A DNA stretch of 25,015 bases from Methylococcaceae bacterium. Lineage in GTDB: Bacteria; Pseudomonadota; Gammaproteobacteria; Methylococcales; Methylomonadaceae. The stretch is taken from positions 1 to 25,015 of the forward strand of contig JAKIVF010000044.1 of the NCBI GenBank assembly GCA_021647145.1. The letters are read 5' to 3'. This document shows, piece by piece, positions 16,774 through 23,856 of the stretch; positions within the stretch are counted from its first letter, which is position 1; every line of letters starts with the position of its first letter. Position numbers and translations under genes: made by a program. Below the pieces are notes generated by a model. That model worked only from the letters and a program-made list of their open reading frames with translations, had not been told where the DNA came from and did no database searches.

Positions 16774-16902
16774 CAATAGTAGTAATATTGCTACATAGGA
16801 ATTGGGTGTTTGATTGACTTGTAATTTTGCTTTGAAAAAATGCTAGAACTAAGCGCACAAGTTATTCCTCCTTTCCTACTATAGACTTAGGAAATACTGT
16901 TT

Positions 16903-17673
16903 GTGAGTACTCACACTTTTTATGAGTTCCCTCTTAATGAGAGAATTCGAGTTTTTATGCGATTAGAACAACTTTTTCAGCAGTTTGAGCATTTTGTTGA
17001 AGGGACAACGATTTTTGATAAAAGAGCGGCAATTTCTGCTTTGCTTGATATTATGAAAATTTTTAATCGAAATGATTTAAAATCCGAAATATTAAAGGAA
17101 TTAGATCGACAATCAAAAACATTAAGTGATTTATTGAGTAATAAAGAAATAGATTCAGAGAAGTTAGAACGGTTTATTAAAAGCGTAAATGGTTTAAGTA
17201 AAAACCTCTATAAAGCGAATGGAAAAATCGGTGTTAAAATCATGGAAAGTGGTTTATTCAAAAGTATTTCACAACGCAGTTCAATACCGGGTGGTATGTG
17301 TTCTTTTGATCTTCCAGAATATCATTATTGGTTAGAACAGGGGCATAATGTTCAACAACACGATTTAAAGCAATGGATTGAACCATTTGTTGGTATTCGA
17401 AATGCACTAAAATTTATCCTCAATTTTATTCGCCAAAGTAGTACACCAACTCAAGAAATAGCTGAATCCGGTTTTTTTCAATCAGGTCTAGAGCAAGCAA
17501 AGCCTTTTCAGTTGCTTAGAGTTGCTATTGAGGAATCATCTCTTTGTTTTGCAGAAATTAGTGGTGGAAAACAGAGGTTTACCATTCGTTTTATGAGCAA
17601 ATCACCAGATAAGGTGCGACCAAGCCAAGTTAGCGATAATGTTTCATTTTCACTCACTCGGTGTGCATTTTAA
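16903..17673 (+). CDS. zapD: Cell division protein ZapD
   Basis: Bundles FtsZ protofilaments and stabilises the Z ring. The 256-residue sequence has the family features: YEFPLNERIRVFMRLEQLF at the N-terminus, a helical region with DILSDLL-like repeats, SSIPGGMCSFDLPEYHYWL in the middle (the S-x-PGG-C-FDLP-x-h-WL signature), and a C-terminal beta-domain ending in VSFSLTRCAF. The start is GTG 16903 with AGGA ten bases upstream; the next Met lies inside the conserved N-terminal helix. A 129-base gap separates it from coaE, so it may have its own promoter. The stop TAA overlaps the yacG start by one base (TAATG). Confidence 0.94.
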   Translation: MSTHTFYEFPLNERIRVFMRLEQLFQQFEHFVEGTTIFDKRAAISALLDIMKIFNRNDLKSEILKELDRQSKTLSDLLSNKEIDSEKLERFIKSVNGLSKNLYKANGKIGVKIMESGLFKSISQRSSIPGGMCSFDLPEYHYWLEQGHNVQQHDLKQWIEPFVGIRNALKFILNFIRQSSTPTQEIAESGFFQSGLEQAKPFQLLRVAIEESSLCFAEISGGKQRFTIRFMSKSPDKVRPSQVSDNVSFSLTRCAF

Positions 17674-17867
17674 TGTCTACTTCAGATAAGGTAAAACACA
17701 TGATTGTTTCTTGTCCAACTTGTCAAGGACAGGTTGTTTGGGATTCGCTACAAAAATACAGACCTTTTTGTAGTGAGCGCTGTAAGCTAATTGATTTAGG
17801 TGAATGGGCGGCAGATGAAAAAATAATCCCAGGTGAGCCCGTTTATTTAGATTCAGAAATTGATTAA
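17673..17867 (+). CDS. yacG: DNA gyrase inhibitor YacG (zinc-binding)
   Basis: Small zinc protein that binds GyrB and inhibits gyrase in E. coli. The 64 residues contain CPTC (Cys14, 17) and CSERC (Cys33, 37), which make the Cys4 zinc site, and the signature RPFCSERCKLIDLGEWAADE. Length matches E. coli YacG (65). ATG 17673 overlaps the zapD stop (TAATG), a translational-coupling arrangement. An alternative ATG at 17700 has AAGG eight bases upstream and would give a 55-residue protein starting four residues before the first Cys, so the start is not settled. Last gene of the pil-coaE-zapD run. Confidence 0.92.
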   Translation: MSTSDKVKHMIVSCPTCQGQVVWDSLQKYRPFCSERCKLIDLGEWAADEKIIPGEPVYLDSEID

Positions 17868-18042
17868 GATTCCCCAATAATCCATGCTCAACTCATATTA
17901 TTAAAATAATTGAATTATTATTTTGATTTTTACTCATAATAGCACTTTATTTTATTTAAATGAAATAACGAAAAAATAGTCAAAGATGAATCAAAAGGAA
18001 CTATTTAATTTAGGTAAATCTTATGCATGTTAATTATCAATT

Positions 18043-19311
18043 ATGAAAACTCCAGCTCTACTTTTTATTTTAACGGTGTTACCTATTCAAAGCATGCTTT
18101 CGATAGTAAACGCTACAAACGTAGTCAAGAAAACTTCAGCCATACGTGATACAACAGCATCGCCCTCTCATTTTGTGGTTAGAGATGGGAAAATAATGAA
18201 TCCTGTTGAAAAAAAAGGATTGTTTTTTAAAGGGATTGGATACTCCCCTTACTTGCCGGGTGAAAACCCGCTTAAAGGAGCTGGCCCAGGGAATGATGAG
18301 CGTTATAAGGAACATTTAACAGTGATGGGTAGTATGGGAGTCAATTATTTACATGTATTTCCAATGAATATGCCCGGAAAATTTTTTACTCAACTTGATA
18401 TTGCTGATATGACGTATGGTCAGGATATCTGGGTAGATGGATATGTCCCAGACTTTCTTGATGAAGACTATCAAGAGCTTATGTGGGGAGTAATTAAGAA
18501 GGCTATAGATCATACCTATCGCGTTGGCCGTCCTGATCGCTTGGTGCTTTTTTCAGTTGGAGATGAACTACAGGCTAAATCAGTCATTAGTACCAATAAC
18601 CTTCATCCAAAGGTTAAAAATTTTTCAGGGAAACATATAGTAGTCACTAACCGTACCCCGACGGAAATAGCCTTGGCTAAATTGATAGATAAGGCGATGG
18701 ATTATGAGTTAACTCAATATGGTCGGCGTCATCTTTATTGTCATACAAGCTGGACACATATTGGCCCTTTGAAACGAACCGATCTTGATGTACCTGAAGG
18801 AAATGAGCTGTTACCCGATCTAGGGGATTTGATATGCCTAAATGTTTATACTTATGCACGAGGCGTGGTTACTTCATCGCCTGGAAGTGTAACGGGCTCA
18901 ACGTATCAAGGATACCTTGAAGAATTAGCATCTATAACTGATAAACCAATTTTTATCACTCAAGCAGGCTTATCCACTTCACCTTTTGAACCAAAGCCTA
19001 AAGAGGCGCCTGGATTTGGAGGTCATAAAGAAGAGGACGTTTCGACTGCCTTTAAAGCTATCTGGAAAGATCTAAAGACAGCGAAAGGTAAGGAAAAATT
19101 TTGTGGTATTTCTTTTTTTGAACTGCATGACGAATGGTGGAAAAGTGGCGAAGATCCAACTGATTCTTCTCGGCATGAACGAGAAGATCCAGAAGAATGG
19201 TTTGGGCTTTTTCGGGTAGGGCCTGAGCATCAATTAATACCAAAAAAAAATATACCTGATACTTTGCGTACACTTTATAAAAATACATCTACTAGTGGTT
19301 CTGTGGAATAG
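18043..19311 (+). CDS. Secreted GH17-like TIM-barrel protein, possibly missing its nucleophile
   Basis: 422 residues with a signal peptide (hydrophobic 6-21, cleavage likely after VNA near 24), so periplasmic or exported. The fold pattern is a clan GH-A barrel. FFKGIGYSPYLPGENP (61-76) is beta-1, GVNYLHVFP is beta-2, and LFSVGDELQ (169-177) is at the acid/base position, where families usually have GNE; Glu175 is present. KPIFITQAGLSTS (301-313) aligns with the beta-7 motif (E in sEtGWPS of GH17), but Gln307 replaces the nucleophile Glu. FFELHDEWWKSG (358-369) followed by EEWFGLF (384-390) resembles the FEAFDEPWK...WGLF end of GH17. It may be a non-catalytic glycan binder or use another residue. 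No good RBS is seen. It is followed by an acyltransferase gene on the same strand, which fits glycan modification. The family assignment is by eye. Confidence 0.6.
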   Translation: MKTPALLFILTVLPIQSMLSIVNATNVVKKTSAIRDTTASPSHFVVRDGKIMNPVEKKGLFFKGIGYSPYLPGENPLKGAGPGNDERYKEHLTVMGSMGVNYLHVFPMNMPGKFFTQLDIADMTYGQDIWVDGYVPDFLDEDYQELMWGVIKKAIDHTYRVGRPDRLVLFSVGDELQAKSVISTNNLHPKVKNFSGKHIVVTNRTPTEIALAKLIDKAMDYELTQYGRRHLYCHTSWTHIGPLKRTDLDVPEGNELLPDLGDLICLNVYTYARGVVTSSPGSVTGSTYQGYLEELASITDKPIFITQAGLSTSPFEPKPKEAPGFGGHKEEDVSTAFKAIWKDLKTAKGKEKFCGISFFELHDEWWKSGEDPTDSSRHEREDPEEWFGLFRVGPEHQLIPKKNIPDTLRTLYKNTSTSGSVE

Positions 19312-19349
19312 CTAATTGATCAAAAGTGGACTTTTAGAATTAGCTATTC
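19306..19349 (+). terminator. Strong hairpin spanning the stop codon of the GH17-like gene
   Basis: GAATAGCTAATT (19306-19317) and AATTAGCTATTC (19338-19349) form a perfect 12-bp stem, and the loop holds a further 5-bp stem with a TGGA tetraloop. The TAG stop (19309-19311) is inside the left arm. No T-run follows, so it may act as a 3'-end stabiliser or a rho-assisted terminator rather than an intrinsic one. Confidence 0.5.
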
Positions 19350-19456
19350 ATTATAGAATTAGGCGCCGAATTTACTTTATCAAAATCAAAGATAAAACTA
19401 AGTTCGAGGATATGTTTATCAATGTTTGAATAAAATCAATAAAAGCGAAGCAATTT

Positions 19457-20506
19457 ATGCGAATTAATGCATTTGATTACTATCGAGCAATAGCCATCTT
19501 GTTTATTGTGAGTGGACATTCATTTAATCCTGCAACGGTAACAACGTTTAGTGAAAAAGTACTGGCTAATTTGATTACTGGCGGCACTTCTTTATTTGTA
19601 TTTATCTCAGGGTTCTTTTTTCATTATATTTTTTTTCAAAAATTTAACTACAGGTCTTTTTTACTAAAAAAAATAAAAATTGTTTTTTTACCTTATTTAC
19701 TGTTATCGACACTAGGTTTTTTGTTACTGGCATTTTATTTTAATCAGTTGCCTTATTCAGATTTGTTTATAAAAGGAAAACCAACAGACTGGCAACAATA
19801 TCTTCAACTGTATTTTCAATATTTATGGTCAGGGCGCTTGTTTATCGCTTATTGGTATATACCGTTTATCATGATTATGTTTGCTCTTTCACCAATATTT
19901 ATGTGGTTAATAAAGTTACCACGATCAGTACAATTAATGATTATTTTAGTCTTTTTTTGTGTCTCTTCAATTACTTTACGCCCCTTATACAATTTGTCAC
20001 CTATTCACTCAGCTATTAACTTTTTACCGGTATATATGATGGGAATAGTAGTTTCTATTAATAGAGAAAAAGTATTACAATTTTTGAGAGGTAAGAGTTT
20101 TTTTCTTGGGGTTATAGTTCTTATATTAGCAATTTTACAAGTAGTCGTTTATGACATAATTGGAAGCTTCCACAAAGAGTCTATTGTTGAATTTGAAAAA
20201 ATAGATATTATGATCTGGCAAAAATTGGTGATGTGTTTGTTTTTTGTCTCGGTGCTTGATAAATTAGAAAATAAACAAATTCCTTTTCTAAAATATATTG
20301 CGGAGGCAAGTTTTGCAATTTTTTTTATACACCCTTGGGTATTTTTCTTTTATGGTTATTATGCTATTTATCAACCCCTAAGTTTTCTTTCCAGCCCAAT
20401 GTCTACAGTATTTAATGCTGTTTCAGCTGTTATTATTAGTTTGATTGTTGCTAAGTTTATAAAATTAATTTTTGGGCGTAACAGTCGATCAATAATAGGT
20501 TATTAG
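19457..20506 (+). CDS. Acyltransferase family 3 membrane protein
   Basis: 349 residues, very hydrophobic, with about ten predicted membrane helices. The N-terminus has the acyltransferase-3 signature DYYRAIAILFIVSGHS (7-22), with the conserved Arg10 and the putative catalytic His21; SLFVFISGFFF continues the family pattern. Members (OafA, NodX, WecH, OpgC) move acetyl or succinyl groups from the cytoplasm onto sugars of O-antigen, Nod factors, enterobacterial common antigen or periplasmic glucans. The substrate cannot be read from sequence. It lies 145 bases after the GH17-like gene; the pair may modify one glycan, but the hairpin between them argues that they may be separate transcripts. It is unusually Phe/Ile-rich and AT-rich, which could be transfer or membrane-protein bias. 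Ends 26 bases before the convergent ABC ATPase. Confidence 0.85.
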   Translation: MRINAFDYYRAIAILFIVSGHSFNPATVTTFSEKVLANLITGGTSLFVFISGFFFHYIFFQKFNYRSFLLKKIKIVFLPYLLLSTLGFLLLAFYFNQLPYSDLFIKGKPTDWQQYLQLYFQYLWSGRLFIAYWYIPFIMIMFALSPIFMWLIKLPRSVQLMIILVFFCVSSITLRPLYNLSPIHSAINFLPVYMMGIVVSINREKVLQFLRGKSFFLGVIVLILAILQVVVYDIIGSFHKESIVEFEKIDIMIWQKLVMCLFFVSVLDKLENKQIPFLKYIAEASFAIFFIHPWVFFFYGYYAIYQPLSFLSSPMSTVFNAVSAVIISLIVAKFIKLIFGRNSRSIIGY

Positions 20507-20532
20507 AAGGTTTTTTTTCTTAGAACTTGTTC

Positions 20533-21462
20533 TCAGATAGATTTATTTTCAAAGAATAATTTTTCCTCTAGAGTTTTTCCTCGGCTAAATTGTCGATATT
20601 GCCATTGGTTATCAGCTATACAGTTAATGATTTTTAAATCTATTTTGGGTTCAATTTTAGAATTATATTCTACAATAAACTCATTTTTTTGCGGATTAGA
20701 AACGTGTAAAACGCCTTCTAATAGTTTTATTTTTCCGATAAAGTCAGTAGCGGGGCACGGGTTCATTTGTATTGTGAGAAACTGAATAAAATTACCATCT
20801 TCTTCGGTAGTATTCAGCTGTATTGAGTCCATAATGCCATTATCAAGCAGTAAAATATTCTGGCACAAACGACCGAGTTCATTCAGATCGTGAGAACTGA
20901 TAATGATTGTTGTATCAGGAGAAAGTTCAGCAATAATTGAGCGTATATTCCTAGTATTAACAGGATCTAATCCAGCAGTTGGCTCATCCAGTAATATGAG
21001 TTGTGGTGTGCCGATTAATGCTTGAGCAATCGAAACTCGTTTTGCCATACCGTGGCTTAGTGCAATAGGTTTTTCATAAAATGAATCTTTAAGTGCTACA
21101 TTATCTAAAACTCTTAATGCCTCATTGTTTGCTTCTTTGTGAGAAAACCCCTGTAACCTAGCAAAAAACACAAGTTGTTCGCCTATGCTGAATGTGGGAT
21201 CGAGTCTTGCATCCTGCGGTAATGCAGATATTTTTCCATTTAATTCGGAGCTGCCCGGTTTTTGGTCAAATAGGGTGACAATACCAGAACTAGGGCGAAG
21301 AAAACCACAAAGAATATTTAATAAAGTGGATTTTCCCGCTCCATTAGGCCCGACTAGGCCTATGGGTTCACCAGCTGTAATATTAAAATTGACATTGCTA
21401 AGTGCTTTTTTTCCAGAATAATAATGATCAATTAACTGGCATTGAACAATCGTATTATTCAT
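20533..21462 (-). CDS. ABC transporter ATP-binding protein
   Basis: Cytoplasmic ATPase subunit of an ABC-2 exporter. The 309 residues from ATG 21462 contain Walker A GPNGAGKS (38-45), Q-loop LPQD (81-84), Walker B LILLDEPTAGLD (155-166) and the H-loop SSHD (His191). The signature motif, usually LSGGQ, is LSHGM (135-139), a departure also seen in NosF/CcmA-like exporters. The C-terminal 90 residues are an accessory domain. The start is ATG 21462, which overlaps the permease stop as ATGA; a longer frame to 21552 would read into the permease gene and is unlikely. Substrate unknown; the NosF-type layout is typical of exporters of the copper/NosDFY or gliding class, but no nos genes are present. 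Confidence 0.9.
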   Translation of the reverse strand: MNNTIVQCQLIDHYYSGKKALSNVNFNITAGEPIGLVGPNGAGKSTLLNILCGFLRPSSGIVTLFDQKPGSSELNGKISALPQDARLDPTFSIGEQLVFFARLQGFSHKEANNEALRVLDNVALKDSFYEKPIALSHGMAKRVSIAQALIGTPQLILLDEPTAGLDPVNTRNIRSIIAELSPDTTIIISSHDLNELGRLCQNILLLDNGIMDSIQLNTTEEDGNFIQFLTIQMNPCPATDFIGKIKLLEGVLHVSNPQKNEFIVEYNSKIEPKIDLKIINCIADNQWQYRQFSRGKTLEEKLFFENKSI

Positions 21463-22280
21463 AAATTTTGTCTCGACATAATCCAGCAGCCAATGGTTAA
21501 TAAAACGAAGCTTTGAAGTAAAGGTATATAGGCTAATTGCAAAGGTTGCCATAATGAAAGTTTCGCTAATTCAGAAATTTGATAACCAGGAATCAGGAAT
21601 TTAAGATAAATTATTGAGGGTATATAAGAAGATAAGGCAGCAATGATTCCAGCTAAAAAAACTAAGATCAAAACAGCCCATGTGGTAGATGTTCTGACAG
21701 ACTTCACCGAGACTGATAATGCTGCCATCATGGCTGTAAAAGGAAGTAGCACTAAAATCAAATTAACAATAATCGTCAATGAACTGTAAAATGCATCATA
21801 GAATAGAGAGCTATCCCTGTAGATTGTAAGTCCTATTGTGGTCAAAAGAGTGGCAAAAATCAAAAGTATTTGAATAAACATAGCACCAGTAAAACGACCA
21901 AAAAACAGTCCGTTTCTACTGATTCGTATAGTTAAAAATCGTAAAGTTCCTCGTTCTCTATCCGAACTAGTTTGGTCTGAGGTAATGATAATGCTTAGCA
22001 TGGGAAATAGGAATAAGGAAAAGCGCCAATAAACACCAAACTCTGGTATTTTCCAGTTCATTAATGAACCTAAACCAAGATACTCAAAAAAAAATCCGCC
22101 ACTGGAAGAGTTTTGTTTAAGAGCCAATAGGTCAGAGGCAATTCGAATTGGATAGAACAAAATAAAACACCAGACTACAGAAAAAGTTATCAAATATAAT
22201 AACCCTTTTCGTGTAGAAAATAATCGATTTAGTTCAAATTGACAGATAAGCAGAAACGAGTTAAATGGGTTTGGGGTCAT
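21459..22280 (-). CDS. ABC-2 type transporter permease
   Basis: Membrane partner of the downstream ATPase. 273 residues with about six membrane helices. The loop SDQTSSDRERGTLRFLTIR (100-118) is the ABC-2/NosY-type cytoplasmic motif ([E/D]RERGTL). Starts at ATG 22280 with AGGA seven bases upstream, and its TGA overlaps the ATPase ATG (ATGA), so the two form a coupled operon. Transcription probably begins at the promoter at 22305-22333. Substrate not predictable. Confidence 0.88.
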   Translation of the reverse strand: MTPNPFNSFLLICQFELNRLFSTRKGLLYLITFSVVWCFILFYPIRIASDLLALKQNSSSGGFFFEYLGLGSLMNWKIPEFGVYWRFSLFLFPMLSIIITSDQTSSDRERGTLRFLTIRISRNGLFFGRFTGAMFIQILLIFATLLTTIGLTIYRDSSLFYDAFYSSLTIIVNLILVLLPFTAMMAALSVSVKSVRTSTTWAVLILVFLAGIIAALSSYIPSIIYLKFLIPGYQISELAKLSLWQPLQLAYIPLLQSFVLLTIGCWIMSRQNL

Positions 22281-22304
22281 GATTTTTCCTAAAAGAATTG
22301 CGTT

Positions 22305-22333
22305 ATTATATTCCGCATCCGTGACTGCGTGAA
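22305..22333 (-). promoter_or_regulatory. Sigma-70 promoter of the ABC-2 operon
   Basis: On the minus strand, TTCACG (22333-22328) and TATAAT (22310-22305) are separated by exactly 17 bases. The -10 lies 24 bases upstream of the permease ATG. The -10 is perfect and the -35 matches four of six. A plus-strand TATAAT at 22335-22340, probably for the divergent gene at 22372, abuts this -35, so the two promoters likely interfere with each other. Confidence 0.55.
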
Positions 22334-22334
22334 G

Positions 22335-22340
22335 TATAAT
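22335..22340 (+). promoter_or_regulatory. -10 element upstream of the small membrane protein gene
   Basis: A perfect TATAAT 31 bases before the ATG at 22372, with no convincing -35. It adjoins the -35 of the divergent ABC-2 promoter. It is the likely promoter for the run 22372-24915. Confidence 0.4.
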
Positions 22341-22371
22341 CCTAAGTAGAAATATATTCCAAATAAAAAAT

Positions 22372-22881
22372 ATGTATCAATTATTAAAATTATTTTATGA
22401 TATTTGCCTATTAAAAAAGGGTCCTCAAGATATTCCTGTCTCTAATTGGTTATTTCAGGTTATTTTAATTGTTTCTATATTTGTTGATTTTTTAGTATTA
22501 ATTCTAAGTACAGATTTATTTAGCGCAATTTTACAAACACTTGTAGAAATTACTCTTACTCTTGGTTTAACTTGGGTTATTCTTTATACTGCAAAAAAGC
22601 GATTTCGTTTTCAACAGACGGTGTGTGCTTTTATGGCGACGGATATTTTAATAAGTTTGCTCGCTCTTCCAGCAATCGCTATGCTGGTAAATGATGGGTC
22701 TGGTTCTATATTTTTTGTGATTATTTTGCTTATGGTATGGCATTGGATAGTATCTGGGCATATTTTTTCTCATGCCTTGGGGCAGCCTTTTAGTTTTGGT
22801 TTAGGTGTGGCTTTTTTGTATATTTTTATATCAATGCAGGTAATGGGAGTATTATTTCCTGAGGTTATCTTGGCAGAATAA
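22372..22881 (+). CDS. Small integral membrane protein, Yip1-like, function unknown
   Basis: 169 residues with about five membrane helices (roughly 28-47, 50-72, 82-105, 112-130, 140-162) and an N-terminal cytoplasmic stretch LLKLFYDICLLKKGPQDIPVS. That KGPQD(I/V)P motif is characteristic of a group of conserved gammaproteobacterial membrane proteins with loose similarity to the Yip1 family; I cannot name a function. No clear RBS precedes the ATG. It lies 14 bases before the universal stress protein gene and is probably the first gene of that transcript. Confidence 0.75.
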   Translation: MYQLLKLFYDICLLKKGPQDIPVSNWLFQVILIVSIFVDFLVLILSTDLFSAILQTLVEITLTLGLTWVILYTAKKRFRFQQTVCAFMATDILISLLALPAIAMLVNDGSGSIFFVIILLMVWHWIVSGHIFSHALGQPFSFGLGVAFLYIFISMQVMGVLFPEVILAE

Positions 22882-22895
22882 GAGGAGTAGATGGT

Positions 22896-23339
22896 ATGAG
22901 TCTTTATAAACATATTTTATTTGCAACAGATTTTACTGAGCACAGTAATGAAGTTGCAACTAAGGCAAAACAACTTGCAACAATTAATAATGCGGAATTA
23001 AGCATTGTACATATAGTTGATTATATTCCTATAACTGATGCTGCTTATGGTCCAATTATTCCATATGATGGTGACTTAATAGAACAATTGATGAGTTCAG
23101 CAAAAGAGCGGTTGGCTAAACTGGCTAATGATTTAGGAGTTGCAAAAAAAAATCAGTGGTTAGAAACAGGAAGTCCTAAATTAGAATTAGTCAGGATTGC
23201 GAAGGAGAATAAAGTGGACTTGATCGTCGTGGGCTCTCATGGGCGACATGGTTTAGCTCTATTATTAGGATCGACAGCAAATGGTGTTTTACATCATGCA
23301 AAATGTGATGTTTTAGCGGTTCGTTTAAAGAATGATTGA
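22896..23339 (+). CDS. Universal stress protein (UspA family)
   Basis: 147-residue single-domain Usp. The N-terminus KHILFATDFTEHS is the strand-1/loop typical of the family, followed by ELSIVHIVDYIP. The C-terminal GSHGRHGLALLLGSTANGV (113-131) is the nucleotide-loop region, with eight instead of nine residues between the second Gly and GS, and ends in CDVLAVRL. ATP binding is therefore possible but not certain. AGGAG lies about eight bases before ATG 22896. Its last eight bases overlap the start of cobU, so stress-protein and cobalamin genes share a transcript, which is an unusual pairing. Confidence 0.92.
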   Translation: MSLYKHILFATDFTEHSNEVATKAKQLATINNAELSIVHIVDYIPITDAAYGPIIPYDGDLIEQLMSSAKERLAKLANDLGVAKKNQWLETGSPKLELVRIAKENKVDLIVVGSHGRHGLALLLGSTANGVLHHAKCDVLAVRLKND

Positions 23340-23853
23340 GCTGGTACTCGGTGGCGCTAGGTCTGGAAAAAGTCGGTATGCAGAGCAAGTTGCTAATGAA
23401 TCTGGAATACCTGTTATTTATATTGCAACAGCAGAAGCTGGAGATGCAGAGATGCAGGTAAGAATAGAAAAGCATCGCCAGGATAGGCCGGAACATTGGA
23501 AAACGATTGAAGAGCCAATTAAATTAGCCGATGTTATTCAACAATACAGTTCGTCAAACTCATGTTTATTAGTAGATTGTTTGACCTTATGGCTGACCAA
23601 TATACTCTTTGATAAACAAGGTAAGGAACAGCAATCTTTATTTGAACGAGAGTCTCAAGCTCTATTTAAAGTTTTAGATGTGTTTTCTGGACAGCTTGTT
23701 ATGGTAAGTAATGAAGTGGGTTTAGGTATTGTACCCATTGATAAAATGACACGCCGGTTTGTTGATGAAGTGGGTTTATTACATCAAAAAATAGTTTCAT
23801 ACAGTGATAAAGTTGTTCTTGTTACTGTCGGCTTGCCACAAATATTAAAATAA
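23332..23853 (+). CDS. cobU: Adenosylcobinamide kinase / adenosylcobinamide-phosphate guanylyltransferase
   Basis: Bifunctional enzyme of cobalamin nucleotide-loop assembly: phosphorylates adenosylcobinamide and then transfers GMP to give AdoCbi-GDP. 173 residues with P-loop GGARSGKS (7-14), the IATAEAGDAEM stretch, RIEKHRQDRPEHW (44-56; the region of the guanylylated His, here probably His48), LLVDCLTLWLTN and VSNEVGLGIVP, all canonical for CobU/CobP. Starts at ATG 23332, overlapping the usp gene by eight bases. cobT follows three bases after the stop. No cobalamin riboswitch is seen upstream. Confidence 0.95.
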   Translation: MIELVLGGARSGKSRYAEQVANESGIPVIYIATAEAGDAEMQVRIEKHRQDRPEHWKTIEEPIKLADVIQQYSSSNSCLLVDCLTLWLTNILFDKQGKEQQSLFERESQALFKVLDVFSGQLVMVSNEVGLGIVPIDKMTRRFVDEVGLLHQKIVSYSDKVVLVTVGLPQILK

Positions 23854-23856
23854 ATA

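Noticed and set aside
16774..16902. Dyad near the coaE stop (16779-16794) as a terminator
   Set aside because: The palindrome is imperfect with two mismatches and no T-run follows, so it is not supported.
21463..21552. 30-residue N-terminal extension of the ABC ATPase
   Set aside because: It would overlap the permease coding sequence by about 90 bases; the ATGA overlap at 21462 and family alignment support the shorter start.
22281..22371. Cobalamin riboswitch ahead of the usp-cobU-cobT run
   Set aside because: Only 91 bases are available and no B12-box-like GCCACTG sequence is present; divergent promoters explain the region.
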